A stretch of DNA of 64,000 nucleotides, taken from positions 26,372,190-26,436,189 of the forward strand of contig OZ038495.1 of the NCBI GenBank assembly GCA_964036315.1. Reading direction: 5' to 3'. The stretch is from Acanthosepion esculentum. Lineage: Eukaryota > Mollusca > Cephalopoda > Sepiida > Sepiidae. Below, in pieces: positions 24,729-36,081 of this stretch. A program made the position numbers and the translations under genes. How positions within the stretch are numbered: position 1 is the first letter of the stretch; each line of letters starts with the position of its first letter. The notes below the pieces were generated by a model. The model worked only from the letters and a program-made list of their open reading frames with translations, was not told where the DNA came from and did no database searches.

Positions 24729-25750
24729 TTTCTTTAGTATTGGCTATTAAAACGATTCATTCAATTAAAATCTATGAAAATGGAACAAATTTATGAAAAT
24801 GGAACAAAGAAGACGGAAACAATTGTTGAGAACAAGCTTGCTTAATGTTATTTATTCATCATGACATATATAGACAAAAGGAATGAGCTGTTTTTCGATG
24901 TTTATTCACCTCATTGTCGCCGATCGCTTTAAAGAGAAAACAGTTAGAGAAAAGAGCACTTTTACTTAAAACATCATTTCTGAAGATGACAAGTAAAAAT
25001 GAAAGAGAAACAAACGGTTAATAATCGTATCTGAGAAGACAAGAATTAAATATTCGGCAAAAACTTATTAGTGAAATGATGGTATCACTATTGGGATTTT
25101 TATTTATTATGATTGTTGTTATTGTGTATAAAATGCAAATAACAAAGATTGTACTGGAATAGTTGAACTGATAAAAGTGTTCAGATGTTATTGTAGTTGT
25201 TGGCGTACTAATCGAATTCCTTTTCAGTTAGTATGCCAACAACAAGTATTTCAATAGTCATCTTTGTAATTACAAACTTGAATATCAAATAATTTATGCA
25301 TTTTAATAACACAAGTTCAGTTCATATCGTCTGAACTTCGTCGTCTCAGAGCCAGACCGGATTATCAGGTTTCTTAGTTCTTGAAAATCGCGGGATCAGG
25401 CAAAGTACCAACAAATGCTTCTGACTAGTTATACGTCTATCACGTCTTTTAATTACTATGAATTGATAACAACACAATGAAAATGCATAAAAGTCTTCTT
25501 TTTTTTTTATCAAAATAAAAGAATTAATAAAAGATCTATTGGATTTTCATTTAAAATATTTACAATTTTCAAAACAATTCCTTCATTTGTTAATTTAGAA
25601 ACTTGATGAACGAATATAATTAACCTCAATTTGAAACAATTTCAATCAAAACAAAATTTATTTTGAAAATCTGTATCTTTTACTTTGGTTCTTTTCTCAC
25701 ATTCTGTTGCATTTTGAAATACTCGAGAAAATAAATAAGAATGAAGCGTA
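24729..25750. other. Unassigned AT-rich stretch
   Basis: Apart from the hairpin at 25196-25243 and a short direct repeat (TATGAAAATGGAACAAA) near 24773-24808, nothing was identified. Confidence 0.45.
25196..25243. repeat. 16-bp arm hairpin
   Basis: GTTGTTGGCGTACTAA (25196-25211) pairs with TTAGTATGCCAACAAC (25228-25243), with one mismatch and a 16-nt loop. Confidence 0.85.
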
Positions 25751-25982
25751 AAGTTGTTGACTGTCTATATTTCTGAGATGAGGCATTATGTACACTGTTT
25801 ACATTATTCGGACTTTTGTCCTCATCTTTGTTGCCATATTTATCACAACGTTTCGGCCGTTGTACGCTCCGGCCTTCTTTAGTTGGTTGGAATGTCGAAC
25901 TGAACCCTTTATTTCGCTCGCTGAGGTAGACTGTTCTAGTTCCACGTGCCATGTCTAATGGATGTCAGTTATCAGTTATCTC

Positions 25983-26355
25983 CTGTTAATTTTTTTTTTT
26001 TTAAGCGTGTCACCCCAAGCAAGGCTGGAGGCCACTATCACGCAAGGGGTTAAAGAAGGGTTGGAAGAAGAGCAGATAGGAGTGGTAAAGGAGAGGATGT
26101 GGAGAAAGAGAAAGACAGTGGGTCGATCAAGGCAAGGGGGTTACAGAAGATTTGGAGCGAGAGCAGATAGGAATGAAAAATGAAAGGATGTGGAGAAGGG
26201 AAGTGGATAGATCAAGGCAACTGGAGATGTCGATTGACGCTACACTTCTCTCTCCAAGTTCTCCACTGCCTTAGCCAGGTATTGAACTCATAACTCTTTG
26301 GGTCCTGTCACTGGATCTAACCAACGCCTTTATCCACTGTACAATGTGCTTGAGG
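25983..26355 (-). mobile_element. tRNA-derived SINE with a LINE 3' tail
   Basis: On the minus strand, 26355-26260 reads as a tRNA-like head: ACAGTGGATAAAGGCGTTGG resembles a pol III A box region, and GAGTTCAATACC about 60 nt further resembles a B box. From 26246 to 25983 the sequence equals the last codons (GTCAATCGACATCTCCAG..) and the whole 3' UTR of the LINE at 9464-10046, ending in CTTGCTTGGGGTGACACGC and a T/A run (poly-A on the minus strand). SINEs that borrow the 3' end of a partner LINE are well known. The assignment of the head rests only on the two box-like motifs. Confidence 0.6.
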
Positions 26356-26402
26356 ACACATGGCATAGTGAAATAAAGGGTTCAGTTCGACATTCCAACC
26401 AC

Positions 26403-26440
26403 CTGAAGAAGGCCGGAGCATACAACGGCCGAAACGTTGT
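26403..26440 (+). ncRNA. Hammerhead-like core motif in Penelope-like end (family 1)
   Basis: CTGAAGA (26403-26409) fits the CUGANGA box. The stem GGCCG/CGGCC (26411-26415 and 26426-26430) follows and GAAAC (26431-26435) comes next. A 3-bp CAC/GTG stem I is possible around the core. The unpaired A between CTGAAGA and the stem departs from the canonical 10.1-11.1 pair, and no proper stem III loop is present in the monomer. The motif recurs at 25850-25882, 36546-36578, 36743-36775 and 36816-36848. Confidence 0.35.
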
Positions 26441-26502
26441 GATAAATATAGCAACAGAGATGAGGACAGTAGTCCGAATAATGTAAATAGTGTAGTTATT
26501 GA

Positions 26503-27865
26503 TCTCAAAATGTTAGGTTGTTGGAAGCATATTCAAACAGTGATGAACATTTGATACTCATTTTGAACGCTATATTAGATCTTGTTACTTCAATGTTATC
26601 GTTTAGCCGTTTGTGAGGAGTTAGCTAACTTCTGACTATACGATAAGTAAACAAGCGTTTGATAAGCGTGTGGTAATGTTGAAACATTTAGTATACTATT
26701 GGTACATAGCAATTAGTAAATGAATATTAAGAATATTAGTTACATTCATCTTATTTTTACACAGGTAGTATGGTTTTCAGTGGAGCTCAAGCAACTGAAA
26801 GTTTTATCAATACTTCAGTATTTTAGCCGATGTTATTAATACTGTCGTCTAGATGATTTCTGTTTTTCGTTGAATTTTCGGTTTTACCCAAATACTTGTA
26901 TATCTCTTTGAAACTATTAGAAAAAAATCACTAATTAATTATGAGTAGTCATCACTTCTAGGTTTGACATTTTTTCAGTACTATAGATTTTATTTTTACT
27001 TTGTGCTTTCATCAGTTTCTAAATCTAACCTACGAGCCTAGATTGAACAACCAATTTAAATTCCAAAATCCTATTAAGTTACTGATGATTAAAATCGGGC
27101 TGTAAACTCAACTAGTTTCGAAATGCTTGTTCATTGCTCTCCCTACTGAAATACACAATTATGGAACATGCGTTGATTTGGCTTGACTAGCCTCTTTTAA
27201 ATCTTTTTTTTTAAAAGATTACTGAAAGCAAACAAGAGTTATTCTCTAACCCTTTGACCCTTATCCCGAAGATGAAATGTCACCAGCCTTTCACTACTAT
27301 ATCGCTATTACTATGGCAGATATTAGGACGAGTTACATTCCTTAGTGCCACCAGCAAAGATATTCACACCTAGGAGGCACCACGCTTGAATCTTGTGTTG
27401 AGTGAATTATCAGAAAAATTGTAAGGGTTAAGTTTACATTTTCGTTGATCTTAATATAATAAATTATCTACTAGTGTGGGTCGCTGATAACCTCTTATAT
27501 TAGCACAAATATATTAAAATACTAGTAGCCATACCCAGCTGGTCGCTCAGAAAAAGCGCTTAATTAGAATGGAGCAAAAACAACAACATGTTTAGATGTA
27601 ACAGAGTCTATCTTCTTCAATTACTTTAAAGTACTTTCATTAATAAAGATTTTGAATCAATGCAGTTACTGATATAACAGAAGTCGTCTGTATTTATTCA
27701 ATCGAAGTCAGCCGAGGACATGAAGGGGTAAAACAGGCAACATGAAGACCCACTTCAGACCACAATTATTTTGGAGTTTTTGAAATTCAATTTGTCAGCG
27801 TGCTACCAGGGATGTAAAAGAGGATACATTTATAAAGTAATTGATAAGTTTAATAAAAATTGGTT
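26503..27865. other. Unassigned AT-rich stretch
   Basis: No gene, tandem array or TE domain was recognised. Confidence 0.5.
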
Positions 27866-28360
27866 GAAAGATCAACGAAAAATAAGAAAAAAACTGTAAA
27901 AATCTCCATTTTTCGCTAGTTACGCGGATTTTCAGGATATGGGTGGACTGTTAAACAATCAGTTTATTGTTGGCTACAATTAAAAAAAGTTTGTATTAGA
28001 TTGCTTGAAAATTGAGGGAAAATTTAGTTTAAAATTTGTGTTGAATTTGACTTGTGTTGAAATCTATTTTTCGTTTTTCACGGTTTTTCGCTAAACGCAG
28101 TGGCGTAGAAATAAAAATGAGGTATCGTTGAGCTTGTTATAATGTAAGTAACCTACATACTGAGTTTGAACGAAATCGGAGGAAAAAGTTTATCGATTTT
28201 TGATAGGCTTTATCGATTACTGATTTTTTCAAAATTATCGACATTTTACGCTAAGAACCTATTTCTTACATTGTACAACGTATGTGCCAAGTTTGGTCAA
28301 AATTGGTTGGATGGACTTCGAGTGAAAAGGTATGACACAGACAGACACACAGACATTCTC

Positions 28361-28410
<50 letters not shown>
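27866..28410 (+). repeat. Dispersed repeat ending in ACAG units and (TA)n
   Basis: The text GTTTGAACGAAATCGGAGG and GCCAAGTTTGGTCAAAATTGG, then GGATGGACTTCGAGTG and (ACAG)n, has the layout of many invertebrate non-coding TE 3' ends. It terminates in ACAGACAGACACACAGACATTC and a (TA)n tract at 28364-28410. No coding capacity. The family is not named. Confidence 0.5.
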
Positions 28411-28415
<5 letters not shown>

Positions 28416-28689
28416 TATTTGATAAAAACTTGTTTTTTACACCATAAAAGTAATTCCAAAACGCCATCTTTTAGGAAACACTGTAAACTATCCTAAATTA
28501 TAATCCTTGATTAACAATATTAAAATGATTGCTTACAAAGATATTCTTAATCGAGAAATAAATATTGGTTCTTCAGTTCTTAGTTTTTAAATCAATTGGT
28601 TATACAAGCAGTACATTGGAAGCTGACTCGTTAACAGTCATAAGTTCATAATTTGACCATTTTGGGGTCATCAGATGATCTAAGTGGCA

Positions 28690-28955
28690 TCCAATCAGTC
28701 AGTTATGTGCCATGAGTGATACACGTTTAGGCGATCATGTATCTTTCGATACATGACTGACGAGACAGATTTTCTCCCGCAGTAGGTTGCCATTTCTTTC
28801 TGCGGTAAACCAGTTGCCATCCAGTCCGATAGAACCCGGACAGAAGAAGAGGGTTCATACATTTCCCAAGGGTATTAGCACATAAGTGAATGTAATGGAT
28901 TCGACTGGAATTCGAATCCGAGTCGCTCTCCATTACTCCAGCGGGCCTCCAATAA
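28690..28955 (-). repeat. Probable tRNA-derived SINE
   Basis: On the minus strand starting near 28955, GGCCCGCTGGAGTAATGGAG resembles an A-box region and GGATTCGAATTCC (28906-28918) resembles a B box. They lie about 45 nt apart, as in tRNA genes and their SINE derivatives. A GC-richer body follows to about 28690. No long A tail was seen. It could alternatively be a decayed tRNA pseudogene joined to other sequence. Confidence 0.5.
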
Positions 28956-29472
28956 CATAGCGTAATGACGTTATTAAATTGACACTTTATTTCATAGTAA
29001 TCGATAAAATTAGAGGAAATGTCTTAAGATCAAATTGCACAGTATTTCCTTTATAACATTACTGTAAGGAAAAAGACAAGAACCAGAATTGAAGGGAAAT
29101 TATCTCTCCTCTTTTGTAAATATTAAATCTGATTGGCAAATAATGAGTAGATCAAAGATACAAAACATAAAAGGTTAGATAGAATCACTGATAACTGAAA
29201 ACGTTAAACTGAATTGGCGCGAAAAGTTACATTTAGTGAATGCAAAATTACATTTTACATGATCATTTCACAGTTTATTTTTGTTATATTCCGTGCTAAC
29301 AGGAATATAAACTTGAAAAACAAGGTGGATAAAATAAGTAAAGGTTTATTGTAAAAACCAGTACAATAAGAATAAAGGTAACAGATATGCACAAGGTCGT
29401 CACAAGTCAATCTAGTAGTGAGTGCTACTATTGGAAGGTCGGTAGTTCTCGCGTAAGTCTGAATCGTACTCA
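28956..29472. other. Unassigned AT-rich stretch
   Basis: Nothing recognisable. Confidence 0.45.
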
Positions 29473-30180
29473 ACAGATCCCGCTAAACAATATTTGCCAG
29501 CCTCCCCATGAGGTAGGATGTATCACAAAGCCGAATTTAATGTGGGCCAATCCGAGTCCGTAGGCTCGGCCAAAAATTCCCCGTAAACACCGCATAAACG
29601 GGTTTGAGTCTGTCTACCTCCCCGGACGAAAGACTGCCCTTCGGCATAGCCTTGTCCGGGCTCCTGTCTGCCCCAAGACAGAGAGTTCGACAACAGCTAA
29701 GAGCTGAGTAACAGATCCAAGCTAGTCAATATTTACCAGACTCCTCACGAGGTAGGATGTGGCACAAAGCCGAGTTTAATTTGGGGTAATCCGAGCCCAA
29801 GATTCCCCGAATAAAACGGAGTCGGGTAGCTGTTTCGCGAGACGAGACTCTGCCATTCGACATAGCCTTGTCTGGGGATCCTCTCTGCCTAGAGGCAGAG
29901 AGTCCGACCAGTACAGCTGGAAAAGATCCCAGCTAGTCGGTATTTTCCTGCCTCTCCACAAGGAAGGATGTGGCACAAGGCCAAGTTTAACGTGGGGCAA
30001 TCCGAGCCCGTAGGCTCGTCCAAAAATTCCCCGTAACCCCGCATAAATGGGTTCGGGTCTGTCTACCTCCCCAGACGAGACCCTGCTCTTCGGCATAGCC
30101 TCGTCTGAGTTACTCTCTGTCCCAAGGCAGCGAGTTTGACAGCAGCCAAGATCTGAATAACAGATCCCGGCAAGTCACTG
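29473..30180 (-). repeat. Tandem trimer (Y-X-Y) of a GC-rich, hairpin-rich repeat
   Basis: Three units of about 238, 213 and 236 bp lie at 29473-29710, 29711-29923 and 29924-30159, followed by the start of a fourth. Each unit opens with a variant of ACAGATCCCAGCTAGTC and carries GGTAGGATGTGGCACAAAGCC, CCGAGCCCGTAGGCTCGG-type foldbacks and a CTCTCTGCC..GGCAGAGAG-type foldback. The outer units share one variant (Y: AACGGGTTTGAGTCTGTCTACC). The middle unit matches a second variant (X), the one found alone at 13735-13970. No coding function is visible. The stems look maintained by paired changes between copies, for example GTCCGG and GTCTGG types. Confidence 0.8.
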
Positions 30181-30729
30181 TAGTCCGTTGACTTACAGAT
30201 ACTTATAGGTAGTTACTACCTATAGTCTAGTCACTCATAGGGGTGACAGGTTATTCCATTACATCAATTTTCATTCATTTTTTCTTCTTGCATTGCTTTA
30301 TCATTGCAGTCGATGAGAATATTAGTACGAACGAATTTATAAAATTATAAACACTCTTTTTGTTAAATAATAGATTCAGACTATTATTTTTTAGTGGCAG
30401 TGTATTTTGGCTCAGACCTTCTGAGGCTGACCTTTAAGGTCAGATAGTAGACAAAATAGGGATGTTGAGTTTGGTTGGCTGAGCCGGACGTGGGAATGTT
30501 AGAGATATAGAAAGTGATTTCAAGAAGTTAAATTTTTACACGTCATACACAGTAAACATGGTTATTTCGTGTCTTGGGGAACTTGCTCCCCAGTAGGGAT
30601 GAGAGAGCGACCCCACTGGTTAGTTAAAAATGTACACGTCGACGTGTTTAATAAAATAGATAAATTTAAAATCTCTTTTGTCGAAGTTTTCATTTTACCT
30701 CCGAACAAACCAACTAGCAATCATCCGGC

Positions 30730-30797
<68 letters not shown>

Positions 30798-33000
30798 CAA
30801 CATTTTTTTATGCCTGTGTGTGTAGAATTCTTGAAAATATATTGGTTCATTTGTTAGTCTTGCAACCAACGATAATTGGACTCGATTTTTACCGAGAGCA
30901 CAATAATTGCAACCACTTTCACACTCACGCACGGACACTTACTGAAGAGGTGAAAAATAAACATGAATTGGTCATAAATTAATTTTCAGAGGATTATATT
31001 AAGTTCGCGTAAAATAGGAACGTGTCATGAAGCTTTTAAAACGGGACAACAAAACAGTATTGTTGTGTAAGTCCCGGCTTCTTTCCCTAAAATTAAACGG
31101 TCATTGCCCTCTCCATTTACTGTCTAAAAGTAATCACCATATATCAGTTGTTGACGAAATCCTGCAAAAACTTTCCACATTCTTCATATTTATTTCCATA
31201 TCTTGAGAACGAAAAGGCCGTATGAGAGAGAAAGAGAGGTGAACAATGATTCTGTAAGAAACTGTAAGAAAGAAGTGATTGCAGAGAAGGAAAGAATAAT
31301 ACGAGAAATGGAATCGACACGTGAAAGACACGTGCTTCTTGCTCATCAGCAGGAGTGTACACTTTTTTTTCCGGTGGATATATTGACATTCCTGAAGAGA
31401 CTATTTCTTGATGTCACAAGAAGCGGCTCTTGCACGCAAGCACAACCCTTCAATTCTCCCTATTCTCACATATGTTCGAGTAAACAAACTCTGTCATACG
31501 ACAGTTTTTCCTCAAATTATTCAAGTGTTTTTGAACGAAGAAAATGTTTCAGAATTTTAGTTACATCCTGAATAGTACTAAGCAAATGAATCTTCCGTTG
31601 CCCTGTGATACGTAGTTAGCCAAGAATATAAAAAATAAACTTGTATACAACAACTTATATTTTGGAGCATTTTTCTAAGTACATGTTATTTACTAAAGTA
31701 ATTATTCTGACAGAATTGAGATAATGAAGGAGTTTCTTCTTTTAGATGCAGTTTAGATAGTTCATCAAACATTTCTTGGATAAAAGCGAAAAAAGTAATA
31801 TATTCAGCTCTGGGGTTTATCCACACCCTGGGCGAACCTCTCCCATTGCGTTAGGAGGAAGAGGAGGAGGAGGATGAGGAGGAGGAGGAGTGTTGAGCTC
31901 GGTCTCTGAGGCCTTGTGGCGTTCCAGAGTAAAAATACCGACAGAGACTGAACAATTTTTGTTACTAATCTCATGTACATGTGGGATTCCCACTTTAAAC
32001 ACGGCCTTTTGTTATATTTCGTTCGAGTGATCTTGTGACTAACTAACTACATATGATCGAAAGAATTACGTCTTTAGGAATATTAGTTGGATAAGAGTTG
32101 GCCGAAACAATCATATATCGAGAGAAACAAAGAAAAAGCAAAGGAAATAAGTTCAAAACCGATTTCTTTGGGAATATCATCATGAAGTGCTTAAAGATCA
32201 TATAACATTATATTAATTACTATGTTGCAGTTTTTTTTTCTTTTTTATAGATTAACTTTATTACAGACACTTTTAGAGTATATATTAGTTGTAATGGGGA
32301 ATTCTTTTGTATTTCAACTTTTAATGTATTGCTTCACTTGATCTTGAGTTTTAGTAACATGACATTTCGGATATTAACATTGTTAGACGTTTTTCTTAGA
32401 TGATACTGTGTTTCAAGTCTTCAATGTTTTTACTATTATATTTTTTTATTAAAAGGATTCTTCATGTTCTGCTGATATTTATTCAATCGTTATGAAAATC
32501 CTAAATCTTTTTAGTCTTCGGTAATTTTGAAACTGTCAATTTCAAATCGTTGTTAAAATGAATTCCTTTGGACAATTACATTCTCCTTTACAGTTGATAA
32601 TAGGATTCAATGCAGTTTGCTTTCTTCTGTTACAAGCTTTAGGCCGATTCTGCTTTAAATAAACAAAAAAGCTTTTGTTTATTCATCTGTTTGCGTTCAT
32701 GATCTTTTCGGTGATGATGGAACGTTACTAGTTTAGTTTAAGAAGTATTGAAAGTTATAAGCCCATTATCCTCCCCCCCACCATTGAGTCAGATGGGCAT
32801 CGCATTCTGGGAAGTAAATTTTCAGTTGCTGTAATTCTAACGAATTGTGCTATTTTTTTAGCTCAGTCATGGAGTAACTGGAACTACATATAACAAGAAT
32901 TATTATCCTTTATTTCACTAAGGTACAGGTTAAAATTTACCATTCGTGATAGATCAGGTTAGAATGAAGTTCTCTCCGATGTTATTGTGTATATTACAAA
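30181..33000. other. Unassigned AT-rich stretch with simple repeats
   Basis: It contains a perfect 10-bp foldback TATAGGTAGTTACTACCTATA near 30209-30229, a (GA)n tract at 30737-30796 and a GAGGAG-rich tract at 31855-31890. No gene or TE domain is recognised. The frames here are short and without domains. Confidence 0.5.
30737..30796. repeat. (GA)n microsatellite
   Basis: Uninterrupted GA tract of about 58 bp. Confidence 0.98.
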
Positions 33001-33009
33001 TGAAGATGT

Positions 33010-33725
33010 TAATGCTTATAGAAATATTTAATCATCAATATAACCTCCATTGCTTCCTAGAACCTCATTACATTTGTCAGCAAGTTTATAGATGCCACCT
33101 TTGTAAAATTCTTTAGGTTTTAATATAAAATATGGTACCAACTCATGTTCAACCACTTGTTGCTAACCTCGGTCTATCCAAACGGTTCTGCTAACACCTA
33201 AACAGGTGATAATCATCGGGAGCAAAGCCGGGAGAATATGGAGGAGGATGCAATTCTCTCCTGAATTCCTCTAAGAGATCTTTTGTTAATCGTACAGTGC
33301 GAGGACAGACATTACGGTGAAGGAGGATTACAACATTTCTTTTGACTAAGGATGGATATTTTCTGTCCAAAACTTACGACGACGTTGTTAGCAGTAGAGA
33401 CCAACATCGATTGTTGGATTATTGTCGATTAATTGGATCATTCCATTATTATCACACCGTACACTCAACATGATCTTCTTGGAAGTTCTCCTGTCGGCTG
33501 CTGAGCAGCCCAGTTTCCTCAACTGATCCACTGAAGATGGTGCTTAACATTATAGTAAAGAATCTATTTCTTATCGCCAGTAACAAGCCTGTCCAAAAAG
33601 GACACTTGAAGCTGCTGTGTAAGCAAGGACTCGCAATGATTGATACATTGTTGGCGATTCTCTAGAGACAGGTCGTGTGGTATCCATTTTCTAACCACTG
33701 AAAACTTTCCGATGCGATAAAAAAA
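33010..33725 (-). mobile_element. mariner-type transposase relic (second lineage)
   Basis: The minus strand from 33715 down reads KFSVVRKWIPHDLSLENRQQ and HCESLLTQQLQVSFL, then RLVTGDKK and a stop where GDE(K/R)W is expected. WAAQQPTGEL is followed by several frame changes, then LLHRNVCPRTVRL where the (H/D)DNARPH box should be. Next come TKDLLEEFRRELHPPPYSPG and FAPDDYHLFR, so the last catalytic SPD has become SPG. The remaining C-terminal region decays to about 33010. All three catalytic positions are damaged. This lineage differs from the relics at 15925-16575 and 10115-10324. Confidence 0.85.
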
Positions 33726-33954
33726 ACATTTACCATTACGGCTAGGGAACTAGTAGTAATGGTAACTACATAAAATGATTTACCTTTTAAAAACATTTAT
33801 TTTATTAAGAAGTTTAGGTTGTTTAATAAGTTAAGATTGTTTAGTAATATGATTTTATCTAATTTAGACTATAAACATTGAGCATTGGTTTGGTTTGTTT
33901 TGTTTTACGGCATATAAACCTCAATGGGTCATTTAATGCCGACAACTTTTTTTT

Positions 33955-34888
33955 CCTGGTAATATTTTTGTTTTGTCAAAAATCCATTTCTGTTAATATT
34001 TTAAACTCAAAAATGTATAGCTGGTAATATTAGTTTTCCAAAAACGTATAGCTGGTAATATTATTTTTTCAAGAATGTATAGCTGGTAATATTATTTTTC
34101 CAAAAACGTATAGCTGGTAATATTATTTTTTCAAGAAAGTATAGCTGGTAATATTATTTTTCCAAAAACGTATAGCTGGTAATATTATTTTTTCAAGAAT
34201 GTATAGCTGGTAATATTATTTTTCCAAAAACGTATAGCTGTTAATATTATTTTTTCAAGAAAGTATAGCTGGTAATATTATTTTTCCAAAAACGTATAGC
34301 TAGTAATATTATTTTTTCAAGAATGTATCGCTAGCAATATTATTTTTTCAAGAATGTATAGCTGGTAATATTATTTTTCCAAAAACGTATCGCTGGCAAT
34401 ATTATTTTTTCAAGAATGTATAGCTGGTAATATTATTTTTCCAAAAACGTATAGCTGGTAATATTATTTTTTCAAAAACGTATCGCTGGCAATATTATTT
34501 TTTCAAGAATGTATAGCTGGTAATATTATTTTTCCAAAAACGTATCGCTGGTAATATTATTTTTTCAAGAATGTATAGCTGGTAATATTATTTTTCCAAA
34601 AACGTATCGCTGGCAATATTATTTTTTCAAGAATGTATAGCTGGTAATATTATTTTTCCAAAAACGTATCGCTGGCAATATTATTTTTTCAAGAATGTAT
34701 AGCTGTTAATATTATTTTTCCAAAAACGTATCGCTGGTAATATTATTTTTTCAAAAACGTATCGCTGGCAATATTATTTTTTCAACAATGTATAGCTGGT
34801 AATATTATTTTTCCCAAAACGCATAGCTGGTAATATTTTTTTTCAAAAACGTTCAGCTGGCAACATTATTTTTTCAAAAACGTATTAT
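33955..34888. repeat. 31-bp tandem satellite with a 62-bp higher-order alternation
   Basis: About 30 units of TATAGCTGGTAATATTATTT.. with exact 31-bp spacing. Units alternate between two variable ends, TTCCAAAAACG and TTTCAAGAATG, so the true repeat for much of the array is a 62-bp dimer. Some units read TATCGCTGG or CTGGCAATATT, and the left edge (33955-34010) is degenerate. Confidence 0.95.
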
Positions 34889-34904
34889 CAAAGGCCTTGC
34901 TGTT

Positions 34905-34994
34905 GGACGTAGTTTATCGTCTTACCCAGGACGCGGATGTAGTTTATCGTCTTACCTAGGACGCGGATGTAGTTTATTGTCATACCCAGGACGA
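34905..34994. repeat. 30-bp tandem repeat, three units
   Basis: AGTTTATCGTCTTACC..GGACG recurs at 34911, 34941 and 34971 (30-bp period), directly after the 31-bp satellite. Its sequence is unrelated to that satellite. Confidence 0.95.
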
Positions 34995-36081
34995 CATTGA
35001 GGATTGGAATATAAGTTGTTGCGTTTTCCTACTGCCAAGAAGAATAGGAATAATTCCTTTTTACTTAAGATAGTGCTGAAAGGTGAAATGTTCACCCAGT
35101 ATTTTGCATTGCCTCTTTTTAGCATCACTGTGATTAAAATGATTTATCATTCACCATACATCATTAACGAAAATGCAGTAACTTGTTTTTTGACTGTAGT
35201 AGTTGGTTGGTTAAGGCCACCATTAAATAGCATGTGTGTATGAGTAGACGTTATGTGTAGGCTCGCTAAGTAAGGTACTTAGATTGTAGAACAAATAGAG
35301 TACATTGCAATCCCTATCTGGAATATCATAACAACATGGCGTTGCCGATAGGATCTTGTTGCATGTAGAATATCCAGACTTTGTTGAAATTTAGATAAGG
35401 AAGCTTGGTAGAAAAAAGAACCTACGCGATAGGAAAATGGCGGTGAAAATGAAATCACAAATTTATTTCTGGCAACAAAAAATGATTTCACTGATGACTT
35501 ATCCAATTGGAAGGATTGAAATTTAACCAAATGAAAGAGATTATTCCAAGGAATATTCATCCAAGGAAGAGGTTGATCGTTGTCGAACGAACCAAGTTCT
35601 TGCCATCGAAACAAGAATGCGAGGAACCCATTATGAAATTTCTGCACCAGCTCCAAGACACTAGCGGATATTGTGAATTTCATCGTATGCGAGGAGAAGA
35701 AATGTTTATTGAAGAGGAATTAATGCAACTAAGACTGCTAGCAGGTATGTGCAACACTTCGCCTAGATAGAAAATATTAAGACGGTTGCAATTAAACGAA
35801 ACACCGTTATTTATACAACAGGTAGAGTAGATTGAAAAATGCAGTAAGGAAAAATTCAATCCGAAATATAGACATATACATGATAAACAAAACATAACTA
35901 ACAATGCAAATATTGTAATTCTGAACCTGAACCACACAGAGAATAATGACCGGCATGGCGATAGATATTGTAAAAAGAAAAATCATTTTCAATTGGTGTG
36001 TAAATAAAAAAATAAAATAAAAAGAGTGTCGAAAAAATGGGAGACTCTTTAAAAGTGAAACATGTTTTCTCAGTAAGGTGA

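Larger units (their letters stand above)
25752..26502. mobile_element. Inverted Penelope-like pair (family 1) enclosing a SINE
   Basis: A minus-oriented copy at 25763-25935 and a plus-oriented copy at 26370-26493 share TTTACATTATTCGGAC, the GGCCGAAACGTTG core, the CCACCTGAAGAAGGCC motif and GGGTTCAGTTCGACATTCC. They face each other head to head. The outer borders carry AGTTGTTGA (25752-25760) and AGTTATTGA (26494-26502), a likely 9-bp target duplication with one change. Between the arms lies the SINE at 25983-26355. Penelope-like elements are known for terminal repeats in inverted as well as direct order and for variable target duplications. No coding part is present. Confidence 0.6.

Noticed and set aside
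28880..28955. Genuine tRNA gene
   Set aside because: Only A- and B-box-like strings are present. The acceptor and anticodon stems do not pair convincingly, so a SINE is more likely.
29776..30096. 106-residue frame in the structured repeat
   Set aside because: The reading is not conserved between the tandem units and contains no domain. GC-rich repeat DNA gives long frames by chance.
33955..34888. CRISPR-like array
   Set aside because: Units are contiguous 31-bp repeats without unique spacers, in a eukaryotic context. It is a satellite.
35279..35683. 134-residue minus-strand frame
   Set aside because: It is the antisense shadow of the gypsy gag readable on the plus strand.
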